In this document: one piece after another, positions 10,735-20,862 of the stretch | Layout: each line of letters starts with the position of its first letter | Numbering within the stretch: position 1 is the first letter of the stretch | NCBI GenBank assembly: GCA_015039465.1 | Contig: MU130374.1 | Span: forward strand, 57,065-121,064 | Length of the DNA stretch: 64,000 nt | Direction of reading: 5' to 3' | From: Phlegmacium glaucopus | Lineage: Eukaryota; Basidiomycota; Agaricomycetes; Agaricales; Cortinariaceae | Made by a program: the position numbers and the translations under genes | The notes under the pieces: generated by a model | Databases searched by the model: none | What the model saw: only the letters and a program-made list of their open reading frames with translations | What the model was told of the DNA's origin: nothing

Positions 10735-11566
10735 CTAGGACTAGTCGAGGCCTGTCTGACTTGTCTAGGCCTGTCGTTAAAACAGGTCGGGTTTACCGTC
10801 AATATCTCGGTAAAAGACTGGTCTAAGAGTAGTCAGACTAGTCTAGCTTAGTCTAAATTACAACTGGTAATGGCCCGTCCATTTGACTGGCAAGGATTCG
10901 TCTTAGGTTCTAATCCTTTATGTACTAGTTCGAGCCTTCCCTCCACATCTATTCTCTTATCTATGTGATTCGGTACTCCTACGTACGTTCGGTAGTTAAG
11001 TCGGGAAGTCGAGTCGGTAATACCCACCCAGGTTATGAGAGATAGACGCGTGACTTTGGCCGGTTCTGTTTTATTGTAGATACGTTGGTAAAAAGACTGT
11101 GGAAAACTACTACTTTTAAAGACGATGTTACATAATGTTTGTATAGAGTCGTCAATAAAATTTAATAAGGTTCGAGCTCCTTGGGTACTTACCCCGGGTG
11201 ATGGACCGGGTGTAGTTTTAACAGTCGAAATTAGAACTGTAGGGGAACATATCATGGTATCATAAAAGTATCATAGTACCATCTATCATTATCACAAATC
11301 GTATTCACATGATAAAAAGATCATTTCAGTCTACTAAGTAAAAGATTCGAACGTTGAGTTAAGACGAGTCTTAGACGAGTCTAAGACCAGTCTTTAACCA
11401 GTCTGAACCTAGATTAGTTTAGTCTAGACCACAACGTCTTTTCTGAAGGACCTTAGGTACACCTAAGGTCCACCTGTAAGGTAGTAAGGTATACCTTAAA
11501 CCGACAAAGGAACGGTAAGGTGTACCTTACCTCTGGGATTTTAACCACCCTAGAGTCGGTTTTGTA
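10735..11566. other. String-reversed (not reverse-complemented) transposon segment, 832 bp
   Basis: Read backwards without complementing, bases 10774-10830 contain GGCTCTATAACTGCCATTTG, matching GGCTCTATTACTGCCATTTG at 10581-10600, with flanking agreement over about 50 nt. Bases 11300-11400 read backwards match 11797-11900 (for example CTGAGCAGAATTGAGTT against CCGAGCAGAATTAAGTT, and TTTACTAGAAAAATA in both). Bases near 11440 read backwards give a family-like terminus (GTCTTTTCTGCAACACCAG). Antiparallel DNA cannot be turned round this way by known recombination, so an artefact is the likely cause. Open frames called inside it are meaningless. Confidence 0.88.
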
Positions 11567-11665
11567 TATGATCAGATCTGACCGGATCTGATCAGATCTG
11601 ACCGGATCTGATCAGATCTGACCGGATCTGATCAGATCTGACCGGATCTGATCAGATCTGACCAA
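11567..11665. repeat. Second 20-bp GATC tandem array
   Basis: About five copies of GATCAGATCTGACCGGATCT in direct orientation, leading into the right terminus of the nested transposon at 11690-11711. Same unit as at 10612-10708; the two arrays enclose the string-reversed block exactly, which may be what misled the assembly. Confidence 0.85.
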
Positions 11666-12159
11666 TTCTGATCAGATCTGCTCAGATCTGGTGGATCACA
11701 GCAAAGACCTCCAATTTTTCTGACCAGATTCTGATCAGATCTGATCAGAAATACCAGATCTGATCAGATCTAATCAGATTTAATTCTGACCAATTTCCGA
11801 GCAGAATCTGACCATGTCCGAGCAGAATCTGGTCAGATTCCGAGCAGAATTAAGTTAGATCAGCAAATGAACCACTTGAGTTTACTAGAAAAATAATATA
11901 ATTATGGTAATATGTCAAGTAGCACTATATTGAGATTAGATGGCAATGACCTTGTTGCCATCAAAATCGTGTATTTTGTTCAGTGCGAGGGGTGTAATCA
12001 CGTGATCACATGTGACTTGCACAAGTAATGTTGATTTCGTTCTCTGTCTCTCACACCGTCACACGGCCAGTAACGACAACCACAGACGATGCACAACATC
12101 GTCTGTGGTCATAAAAAGGTAAGTCAATTATTTTATCGACCCCCATTATATGCTAATAC

Positions 12160-13020
12160 CCACTACACAACAACAGCAACGAATAACGGCAACGAATAAC
12201 GGCAACGAACGACAGTGGCAGCACAACGACGACAGCCATGTAACAACGGTAACCCCCCCTGGTGAGGGGGGGTATTTTTTATTTTATTCTATCTTAATTC
12301 ATTACTAACGACTTACAATAGTCATGTACGACATACGACAACGATAGCGAGCAACAACAACAACGTACGACACCACAACAACAATGTACGACACGACGAC
12401 GATGACGACGTGCAACGGTAACCCCCCCTCACCAGGGGGGGTATTTTTTTACTTCATTTTATGTTAATTCACTACTAACATGTTGTATTAGGCCATGTAC
12501 GACGTACGACACGCACGACGACGACACACGACGCGTACACACGTACAACAACAACACACGACCTGTATCACGACAAACGACCAATGTGACGACGACAAAC
12601 GACACCCACCGGCTTACAACGACGTACAACACGACGGACGACGGCGGTGACGGCTACCCCCCCCCTCGAGGGGGTTTTTGTTTGTTTTTATTTTATTTTT
12701 AATTCTACTTTACTAATTACCACCAGATCCCCACTACTGCCATGCCTCAACCTCGACACACCATCACCACCCCCCCTTTCACCAGGGGGGGTTTTTTTAA
12801 TTAGTTTTCGAACGATGACAAACCACAAGCCACGACAACAACGACAAACGACAACAATGACGACAAACGATGACGACGACAAACGACAATGACGACAACG
12901 GACAACGACAACGGACAACGGACAACGACAACGACAACGATGACGGACAACGACGATGATGACGGACGATGAACGACGACGGCGTTGCCTCCTCGTCGTC
13001 GTCCGTTTCGACCACCCACA
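12160..13020. repeat. C/A-rich repeats with four G-C hairpins followed by T runs
   Basis: Inside the outer transposon. Short CAACGACAA-type repeats alternate with four inverted repeats of C6-8/G5-7: near 12252-12272, 12422-12441, 12656-12675 and 12769-12791. The loops are TGGTGA, TCACCA, TCGA and TTTCACCA, and each hairpin is followed directly by a run of T. On paper each looks like an intrinsic terminator, though in a fungal nucleus no such function is established. The strand bias (C/A) mirrors the G/T bias of 8441-8880 in the nested copy, which is inverted. Confidence 0.75.
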
Positions 13021-14753
13021 TACACCCATTTTACGCCCATCACCCCCGTTTTGCACCCATCACCCCTTTTTTACACCCATCACCCCCGTTTTGCACCCAT
13101 CACCCCCCCTGTCTACCACCTGCCCATTCATTTCACACCCACTCTACCCACTCATTTTGACCACTTAGTATTTTGATTTCATTTCTCTGATATCAACTAA
13201 TGTATTTTGTTATTCTAATGTACTAGTAACTAATCCCACCTCAAAATGTATAATTAATCCATTTAAATTAAAATTAAAATTAATATGTTAGAAATTTTAG
13301 AAAAAATATGAGTTAGTAGGAATTGACTTATAAGTATTGCAATTCTGATCAGATCTGATCAGAATTGGTCAGAACTACTCAGAATCTGACCAGAATTGCT
13401 CAGAACTGCTCAGAACTGCTCAGATTCTGAGCGGTTCTGGTCAGATTCTGATCAGATCTGATCAGATCTGAGTAGTTCTGACCAATTCTGATCAGATCTG
13501 ATCAGATCTGGTGGGGGACAGAAAAGTACTGTGAAAATGATATCAAGTTGAGTTTGCGGGTTGCAAAATTCGGCGCCAATGAATTTTAAGACGGTAGATG
13601 CGTACACAAACTGTCCCGATGCATGATATACAAGACGATTGATTATTTCCGTTGGAGGCCATGGTTTCTCGATGTTTGCCATAACGTCCCAGTTTTTGTC
13701 GGAAATCTCAGCAAAGCCATCTTCAAAATATTTCCTGATGTCTTGCGAGGTTTGCCCGGAGTCGCTTAGTTCCAGTCGCTGCGTTATATCTGAGAGTGGC
13801 TGCCGACTGAACTTGTCGCGAATCCAATATTCTGGACGGCTGGCAATCAGAAAACGAAGAGGGATCCGAAATACCGTCCGTGTTGTGGCAATGAGATCCA
13901 AAATGGCTCGCTGCATGTCAGAGCCATCACATTCGTCCAATCCGTCAATTATGATCGTAGGAGTGTGAGTTGGAGCGTATGGACAACGAGTAAAGGGTTC
14001 AACGATGAGTGATTTGAACTGTGTGTCGATCGACTTTGTAGGTAGAGTGAGATCGGACGACATGGCATCGCTCACAGGCTTGCGCATACCCGCTACATGC
14101 ATGGCAATCTGGTAGGCCAAGGTGGAGAATAGATGACTGCCATTACCCCGCCCAGGTACACCGGACGCAAAGAAAAAGCTCCCAGCATAACGGTCCTTGT
14201 ACCACTCACGAAGGAGCTCCGTAATCGTCTGTATAATGGCGGACTTTCCTGCTCCTGCGGGACCATACAGCCATAGCGCATCATATGAAGGGTTCGGATC
14301 GTTGATCCAATCAAGTATCGTCTTGATGATTTCTTCTCGCGTTCCAGGGTGACATCTTCCGGCTGGATACCTTTCTGCAGAATCGTAAATCGCTCCGTGG
14401 GAGATCGCCTGACTCAAGGCGAGAAGACCTATTGAGAAAATGGTTGGTAGCAAGTTTCTGGGAAACAGACCAACTCACCTGATTCCTGAGGATGTATTTC
14501 ATTATAGATTCCATGGACCTCTGTAAATGTCCCACCGTATATCGCCAAGGTATTGGCTGAACCGAATGAGGCCATTCGTTGTCTCTCTGTCAGTGGAGGC
14601 ATTTTGTAAAAGCTTGACAGTCTCCAGGGTTGCGAGATCTTTACATAACTTACCAAGTAACTGGTTCGAGTTGACAACTAAGGTTAGACCCGTCACCCCT
14701 TGATAGTCAGATATTCACAAACCCAAGTGCATAAGAATTATCAATTAGCATTC

Positions 14754-15158
14754 CAGCTAAATGCAAAAGCCTAGCATTCCCTTGTGCGCCTGTGTTTGTA
14801 TAAACAACCCTCTTTTGGCAGTTTGAATTCCGCGCCGTTCTTCAATCACAAGTTGTCACTGGCTCCACAGCTATGACGTAAGCTGTGGTGCAAGCGCCTC
14901 CTCACCTTCGCGCTTAGTGGTAGGTCATGGTGGTTACAAGTCTGAAGGCAACTCAATGGCACTAACGACTACAACCTTCGGACCCTCCATTACAGTGGGG
15001 CCGTTGCTCCAGCTGCTCCACATGGAATACCGAAAAAGGACAATGATTGGCGGGAGGTACAATCTCGGTCTTGCACCAAACTTGAATGCAGCTGTTTGTA
15101 CAAACACAAGCGCATGTGGTGGAATCTGAGAATGCACCTAGGGTTTTTATTTTAGCTG
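14754..15158. mobile_element. 405-bp insertion with imperfect inverted ends (MITE-like)
   Basis: The ends read CAGCTAAATGCAAAAGCCTAG and, inverted, CAGCTAAAATAAAAACCCTAG; inverted similarity continues through GTGTTTGTATAAAC against GTGTTTGTACAAAC. The paralogous segment at about 4470-4490 reads straight through without it, giving an empty site. A 2-bp TC present once in the empty site occurs on both sides here, a possible target duplication. No coding capacity is evident. Superfamily not assigned. Confidence 0.7.
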
Positions 15159-15263
15159 TCATCATTCAAAATCAACAATCAACCCCTCGACAAAACCATT
15201 TGGCTATACTGTCGACCGAGTTATGGCACCTGTTTTAATGGGTATAACCCGCAGCCTTACTTT

Positions 15264-17150
15264 TTACGCAGACCATTTCTTCTGAATCAACCACCAGAGA
15301 CCCATCAGCATACCTTCATCATTCTCGCCGACTTTCCCCAAAATATACGGGCATATCTTGTATCTTAACCAAGTTACATCATGAACGTTATCGTCATCAA
15401 AAATGCCCAAGTCGTTTTCATCCTCCAAATCAAAATATTCACGGTCGTCCTCGGTGGTCCGTGTTCTCGTTCGCTTGGTCCAAGAACCACTGGAATGCAT
15501 AGACCTTATCAATAGCGCCTTTTCTGTTAATAACGGTTATGGCCTGTAGTTCAACGCGCTTGTTATATAGCTGTTTGACAATGGACTGGAGCACAGATGC
15601 GAGATTGTACATCTCGCGTTGGAAGGTGACAGCGTCATCTTTATCGGTAAGATCAAAATTCTTCTGTGAAATACAAACCTAAGAAAAAATAAAACCAACA
15701 GGTAAAATGAACTCAGAGAACTAGCTGATACCTCATTGGTAGCCGACTCCTTTTTCTTCATTACGATATATCTTTCAACGTTCAAACTTGCTGTAAAACA
15801 AATACCGACGATAAAAGGATGTGTAGAGGACTCGGGCCCTACAGAGTTGGAAGACAAGACGGGCCAGGGCGATGGCTTGCAAGAGCGTATGGTAACGGTC
15901 CTGATTATTAGATATGACCTCGGTGATGATCAAAGGCACGTCAAGTTCTCCGAACCAGACGCTGAAATCACTGGTTGGAGTATACCTCCGTGGCAAGTAG
16001 CTCATGGTAGCACATGAGACGAACAAGCGAAATTTCCAAGGCATTTCTCTGAAAATGAACATGATCATTATGTATGCGAACAAATGTTGATTGTGCTTAC
16101 TCTTGATACTCGTATCGGTGGAATTTCCTCCGAGAAGAAAGGTGGAAGGAAAAAGTTATCTTTCAATACGTGGGCCTTCAGTGACGATGATTCCGCCTTG
16201 TACCGTGAGGCGTCTGCGTGGAAACAATGCAGTAGAACGTAAAATCTCTGCTGCTCTTGACGGTTGTGTGATCCTCTGACAGGGTACGTATGTAACTTGA
16301 TTCAAACTGGGGATCGTAGCTGCGTGCAATGGAGAGATCGGGATCGTCATCCTGAGTCTACCAGGAAGAAAAAGATCATTGATGATATCAGCCTAAAGGG
16401 AAGGAAGCGAGTCACGTTAAAAGAGCGCTTTCGAGACAACTTAATTTCTAGGTCCAGTATTTCAGCTGGCTTTCTCGTAGAGTCCTGTTCGCCTTCTTCC
16501 ATAAAAATACCTCCGTTTGAACGAACGTCGTCCTCGTTCCACTGGCCGGCGAATCTAATTCTGACTTCTAAACATTGGGATAGTGGTGTTTCAGATTGGC
16601 TACCGCCCTTCCTTCAGCAACTGAATCTCCATGTTGATAAAGGCCTGTGATGTGACAACCAAGTGGACGGCATCTCTGTTGCCCGTATCGAGCGTTTTAG
16701 CAAGCGAGTACGGATATGGGATAGTGTCGAAATGACGATGAATGTCTCCAATGCTTTCTGCCCACCCGTCCTCTATGACAGTTTCCACAAGGAGAGTTTC
16801 TTTAGGCTACGATATGTTAGTACATCAGGGACCCAAGAGCAATGGATGCCACTCACCTTCCAAAAATCAATCGTCAGTTCGAAGGCTTTGAACCTGAGGC
16901 CTGAACATCTTGATCAGTTCCGTAGCGGGTAGACTCTGGCATTTTTGTGACGCGTCATCGAAGAGTGAGCGAGGGGAGCGATTGTCGGGACGCGATTTGT
17001 CGAAGGAAGAACCAGTGGACATCGACCAACTCCTCTTGGGACACGGTGGTCTTCGATCTCGGGGACATATGTAATGGCAGGTTCCAACCCCGCCGGGTCC
17101 GATATACATCTTATCTAGGGTTGCGGTGATTGAACAAAATGATTGCATCA
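15264..17150 (-). pseudogene. N-terminal part of a degenerate kinase-family gene
   Basis: Minus-strand relic of a long Agaricomycete protein family that ends in a kinase domain. Recognisable pieces from 5' to 3': EELVDVHWFFLRQ (about 17030), ELIKMFRPQVQSLRTDD (about 16900), a stretch containing ETVIEDGWAES (about 16780), KFRLFVSC with DFSVWFGELDVPLIITEV (about 16040-15940), and, after an intron (about 15730-15680), REMYNLASVLQ (about 15600). Frame changes occur between these blocks, for example near 15525. The 3' kinase domain is missing: the relic ends where the segment shared with 4395-4745 begins. Family recognition is from memory of similar hypothetical proteins; the 5' third is less certain than the part below 16100. 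Confidence 0.6.
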
Positions 17151-17379
17151 GTGATCCTATTTGTAATATAAACCTTATGCTTCGCAGGTGAAATCGGCTA
17201 CGCTTTCTTATGTATCTCCTTTTTTTTGTAAACCCCGAAACGATGGGTAAGAGCCTGATGCAATGGTGCTAATGATCGTTCGTAGCAATGTAGAGCATGT
17301 CACCCGACCGTGTTCTAGTACCGAGCATGTGATCGCCTGACTTGTCCCTAATGCCGGCCAGCTGCCGTACACCCATAAA

Positions 17380-19265
17380 GGGAAATATCAAGGCTGATCC
17401 GATTTTCACTGCCAGGACCTGCGACAAAAATTGTACACAATTCTACCATTCCAACGTTACGGGAATCAGCATTTAAGACTTGATCACAGCAGAGAAAGCA
17501 GTACTGATATCGTGAGTGCTTTGGACTGGAAATCATTTCTCTGACACAGCAGAACGAAATAGAAAAACTCAGCGTTGACTACTCTAAGGCTTCAGAAGCG
17601 CCAATAACTTGGGATCTAGGCAAAGGAGATGATCTCGGAGTGAGTCGTTAGGTTTATTTTCTGTGATTTCTCACGAGTTTTCTTGTGATAGGACATTATT
17701 AGCGCTTCAACATCGAGTCTTAACCATTCCTCGTCGGCTCTGTCACAACATGCAGCACACGGCCATTCCATGCGAGACCAACTCAAAGCCATTCGAACGA
17801 GAGAAGAATCACTGGATGAACTCAAACGCCGCCAACATGCTGTCATCTGGAAGGCCGAAGATGCAGAGAAGAGATTGAACAAAATGAACCCGGAGCACAA
17901 AAATCTTGCAATGCATCACAGACTCTTAATCGTCTTCGGGATGATATTCGGACAATGAGATCTGGCATCATGTCAGAGGAACCAGCTTTGGGTGATTTCA
18001 AACGGACAGCGACAAGGATGTGGATGGGCCTTAAATTTGGTGACCTTCTCGAACGATGTGAAAAAGGCACGGTCAGGAAATTTTCGTCTTTTGTCTTCTC
18101 TTTTTCCCTTACTTATCCCATTCTACTTACATTTCAGACGAAATATCAGAAGCAATCATTCGGCGTGGCTTACCACCAAGGTTCTACTATGGACATGACA
18201 AAGTAGACGGACTTGTTGCAGAGGCTCATCGATGTGTCAATGGGGTAACCCTTTCTACTGTTCCCACTGTAGGATTCCGTGACAGGCGCCAATACGAACA
18301 AAAATCTTCCAATGCACAAGTTCTCCGCAGATAGATTATGGAGAGCCACCGAAGAGCGACGCATGGTTATCGGGCGATGTTTCCAAGACGATAATTCAAG
18401 TTATGTTCAGACACCTGTCCGATACCATTGCCTTCCCCTCAAAAACGAAGGCGCCGTGGATGATTTTGGCGTTAATGTTTGTTCTACCAGTCTTGTAGAT
18501 ATTTCGAACGCTGCAGGCTGATTTGCAACGTTCCCCAGCCAAAACACGTCCACAGGGAGTTACTCTTTGCAAGACCCACCCTCGTTAGGTGGACGTAATC
18601 TAGTTGATGATTCATCATTTTCTGCATCCGTAGCCGAGGCCTTGCATGAGAAGGAAGATCTAAAGGCAGAACCTTGTCGCCTTGGGGTAATCGATTCAAT
18701 GGCGGTTCGGAGTCGTCTATCAATCTAACGACTTCTCGGGGTGGCCGTTAACGATAACGATCCACCGCCTTTCGAAAGGTTTCCTCCTGTGTCTATTACG
18801 GCTCCTTTCTCGCAGGTCGCAGCGGACAATAACAAACGTTCGTCGGGTCAATTCTCTCCTCTTCCACTGCCACCGCCTGGTGCAGCTCCTCCAGAATTGG
18901 TCGATCCACTGACTAACCCACTTCGATCGATCCAGGAACCCAGCCATTCCCGTCAGCCTTCACACTCATCTGAAAGTGACGATGCTTTATTAGCGTACAT
19001 CACGGCAGCAGATGGAGATTCGGTCGTTGAGGAATCGCCGCCCAATACTGCGCTTCGCTCTCCAGTTCCACCTGCCACTGCTACGACGATGACAACTACT
19101 TTATCGGCCCCAACTACGGATGAATGTGTTCTGCTTCGATTTCGATCCTGGGGATAATCTCGGAAATGTTGAAACGAATACAACAGAGAACGGTAGTGAT
19201 CCCTCTCAGCATGGTAAAGTGGCCTGCCCCCGTCTTATTAAGCTACACGCGATGGCGCTTCTACA
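17380..19265 (+). pseudogene. Pil1-like eisosome protein pseudogene
   Basis: Degenerate copy of a Pil1/Lsp1-domain paralogue found in mushrooms; the family forms BAR-domain scaffolds under the plasma membrane (eisosomes). Conserved pieces in order: KIVHNSTIPTL (about 17430), DLITAEKAVLI (about 17480), SMRDQLKAIRTREESLDELK (about 17770-17830), AEDAEKRLNKMNPEHKNLAM, LNRLRDDIRTM with EEPALGDFKR (about 17920-18010), WMGLKFGDLLERCEKGT, YYGHDKVDGLVAEAHRCVN (about 18185-18240) and the C-terminal SFSASVAEALHEKEDLKAE (about 18615-18670). Lesions: lost frame and a stop before DLITAEK, a 1-nt loss near 17913, a missing block after GTV, and further frame changes beyond 18300. Several introns remain recognisable (for example 17641-17691 and about 18070-18138). 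Not expected to give a functional protein. Confidence 0.75.
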
Positions 19266-19399
19266 TCAGGTAAGTAACCTATTTATTAACATAAAGCTCC
19301 CCATTTTTAAAGATATTATTATTATCAGATATTCAGAACAATGCCAGACCCTGTATGTCTGCTAGGATTTCGCTGTCTTTCTTATTTTCAACCCCAGAT

Positions 19400-20309
19400 T
19401 TCCAGAGGCAAGATAGTAAGGATGAGAAGGAAGCCACAGGTCTGTGGTATGTAATTTCTGGTCTTCTTTACATCCTTACTAATCGACCCTTCCTTCCCAT
19501 TGATAGATGCTGAAGCTCTGAAGTCCTCAACTTCGCCCTCTAACGAAACGAGCATTTTACGAGTACCGGTCTGTTGCGCTACTCCTAAGGAAGACTTTTT
19601 GAAAGCCGGCTATCCAGATTGGGTCCGGGGGCGTTTCGAGCAGATCTTCAAACACGAAAAAGCCCACATCCAGTTCCTGGAGAGCGCGCTTACAGCTGCT
19701 AGTGCTGAATAGTTAAACCTTACGAACGTTGTGAATATACATTGTGCGTTTCACTTTTGATCTTCTTTCTCGCTCGTGTTTTTATTTTTTTTCTAGCGAC
19801 GACAAATCTCCTTATGACTTTGTTAATTTGAGTGAGGCTTTAGAAGCTGTCGGAACTAGTGCGTATGCTGGAGCCATTCAGTATATTCTCCAACGCTAAC
19901 CACATCAAAAATAGGCTTTCAACACTGCTGCTGCCTCTATCCCCACAACAAGAGGCCCGTCACACCTCGTGGATTAACTCGACAGTTCATAAACAGAACC
20001 CTTGGAACACCGCATTCGAGGTATGTTGACTTATGTTCACATTGGTTGATCGTCTATATAACCTATTACAGACCCTTTTCACCGTCAACCAAGTCTACAG
20101 CACTGTTTCCAACTTCATCAAGTATGACAGTTGTCCTCAATCAAATTACCCTCCTCCCACCTAATCACCACGCCTACCCCCAACTCACTCTTGCTCCTAA
20201 GCTCGTTCCGGGACATGAAACTCAGCTCTCCTTCTCTCTTGAGAATGAGCAAGAGCATCTTTGTGTGGCATTCCTATCGGGTGCATCTACGATCTTCGCG
20301 CCTCCCTGA
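19400..20309 (+). pseudogene. Ferritin-like domain protein (Rds1-type) pseudogene
   Basis: Degenerate relative of fungal stress-response Rds1-type proteins with a ferritin-like helical bundle. Blocks: KEDFLKAGYPDWVRGRFEQ and IFKHEKAHIQFLESAL (about 19590-19690), then after a probable intron SPYDFVNLSEALEAVGTSAY and AGAIQYI (about 19810-19890), EARHTSWINSTVHKQNPWNT (about 19950-20015), after another intron TLFTVNQVYS (about 20070-20100), and a C-terminal beta region with PKLVPGHETQLSFSLENEQ (about 20196-20250). These blocks lie in different frames with stops between them (near 19520, 19712, 19900 and 20163). The expected secretion signal is not visible. It lies just downstream of the Pil1-like relic, in the same decaying stretch. 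Confidence 0.75.
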
Positions 20310-20862
20310 AAGAAAGAGGGCAATTAGCTGCTGGTAACTGTATTTGTAGTTGTTTTCAAGGGATCAGCGAGGCTAGACGATGAGAGCACTCCATGGCCAT
20401 TGTGAGCTACCTAACTTATTGCTTTTGGATTCGGGTTGCTCGGGTGAAAACGGACCGCTGATGGATGATTTGGCGTTCCCGTCAACTCAAAGACGCCATG
20501 TAGGTAACAGTCAGGATGCCATCGAGGCTATCGAATTACTGCTTCTCGCGCTGTTAGGAAGACATCTGATTTTACGTTCTATTGCATCATTCATCCAATT
20601 GGCCGTTCGCTGTGCTTATTGAAGAACTCGGCGCTCGCTGTCTCATGGATTAAGCACCGTTACTTCGTTGAGCCCTGGGCCATGGTTTAGATCATCATCA
20701 GGCGCCGAATCATCACAATTGTATTCCAGCTCTGTACAGTACAGTACGTTATTGTGGCTGGTATTTGAAGGTCGTGGTCATAACTTGGAAATACCTATAT
20801 TTAGAACTACATTGTGGGAAAAGCAAACTCGTACAGCCTCATTGCTCTTAACTATCATCATC
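20310..20862. other. Intergenic, promoter side of the STAND-WD40 gene
   Basis: About 550 bp with no gene I can support. A weak TATA-like AATACCTATATTTAG lies near 20789-20803, about 60 bp before the start codon of the STAND gene. Confidence 0.5.

Larger units (their letters stand above)
8258..11711. mobile_element. Nested copy of the same transposon family, inserted in opposite orientation
   Basis: The left end CAGTACTTTTCTGTCCCCC (8258) and right end GGATCACAGCAAAGACCTC (to 11711) are the same two end types as in the outer element, but swapped, so this copy lies in inverse orientation. It is flanked by its own 8-bp duplication CAATTTTT (8250-8257 and 11712-11719), which interrupts a segment of the outer element. 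The uninterrupted version of that segment is present, inverted, inside this copy at about 10500-10610. The stretch 10271-10345 is the inverted counterpart of 11938-12014 in the outer copy. The N-gap 9350-10270 and two string-reversed stretches lie inside it, so its length and order are not reliable. Confidence 0.8.
8142..13531. mobile_element. Non-autonomous DNA transposon (outer element) with a second family member nested inside
   Basis: Inserted in exon 2 of NACHT copy 2. An 8-bp direct repeat TGAAAATG flanks it (8134-8141 and 13532-13539); the intact paralogue has a single TGCAAATG there. The left end reads GAGGTCTTTGCTGTGATCC and the right end, read inward, CAGTACTTTTCTGTCCCCC. Both run into the shared ACCAGATCTGATCAG, so the two ends are related but not identical. 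Subterminal zones are packed with GATC palindromes (TGATCA, AGATCT). The element proper is 8142-8257 plus about 11720-13531. An 8-bp duplication fits hAT or KDZ-type transposons. No transposase frame is present, so it is non-autonomous; superfamily remains inference. Confidence 0.8.
5893..14602 (-). pseudogene. NACHT-domain STAND (NLR-like) gene, copy 2, split by a 5.4-kb transposon insertion
   Basis: Close paralogue of copy 1. Minus-strand exons: 14602-14479, exon 2 in two pieces (14428-13540 and 8141-7704), 7656-7443, 7393-6675, 6619-6017 and 5967-5893, ending in TAA. Walker A (GPAGAGKSAIIQT) and Walker B (IIIDGLDEC) lie in the upstream piece; FCHLSFREYLLDR lies in the downstream piece. Removing the insertion and one copy of the 8-bp target duplication restores exon 2 to 1327 nt, exactly as in copy 1. 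The only other lesion found is a 1-nt loss in a T run near 6863 (exon 4 is 719 nt and the frame needs 720). The intron 6674-6620 starts with GC, not GT. Without its lesions the gene would have encoded about 1020 residues. The C-terminal third, unseen for copy 1, shows no domain I recognise. Few lesions suggest recent inactivation. Confidence 0.85.

Noticed and set aside
10848..11255. 135-codon minus-strand frame
   Set aside because: It lies wholly inside the string-reversed block, so the written sequence is not trustworthy DNA.
12250..12791. Intrinsic bacterial-type terminators
   Set aside because: The shape fits, but the host is a fungus and the structures belong to a transposon repeat array, so no terminator call is made.
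12688..13176. Several Ser/Val/His-rich overlapping frames
   Set aside because: Translations of CAACGA and CACCCATCA simple repeats inside the transposon.
16264..16932. Plus-strand frames of 128 and 89 codons
   Set aside because: The minus strand here carries recognisable blocks of the kinase-family relic (EELVDVHWFFLRQ upstream, DVPLIITEV downstream), so the plus frames are probably shadows.
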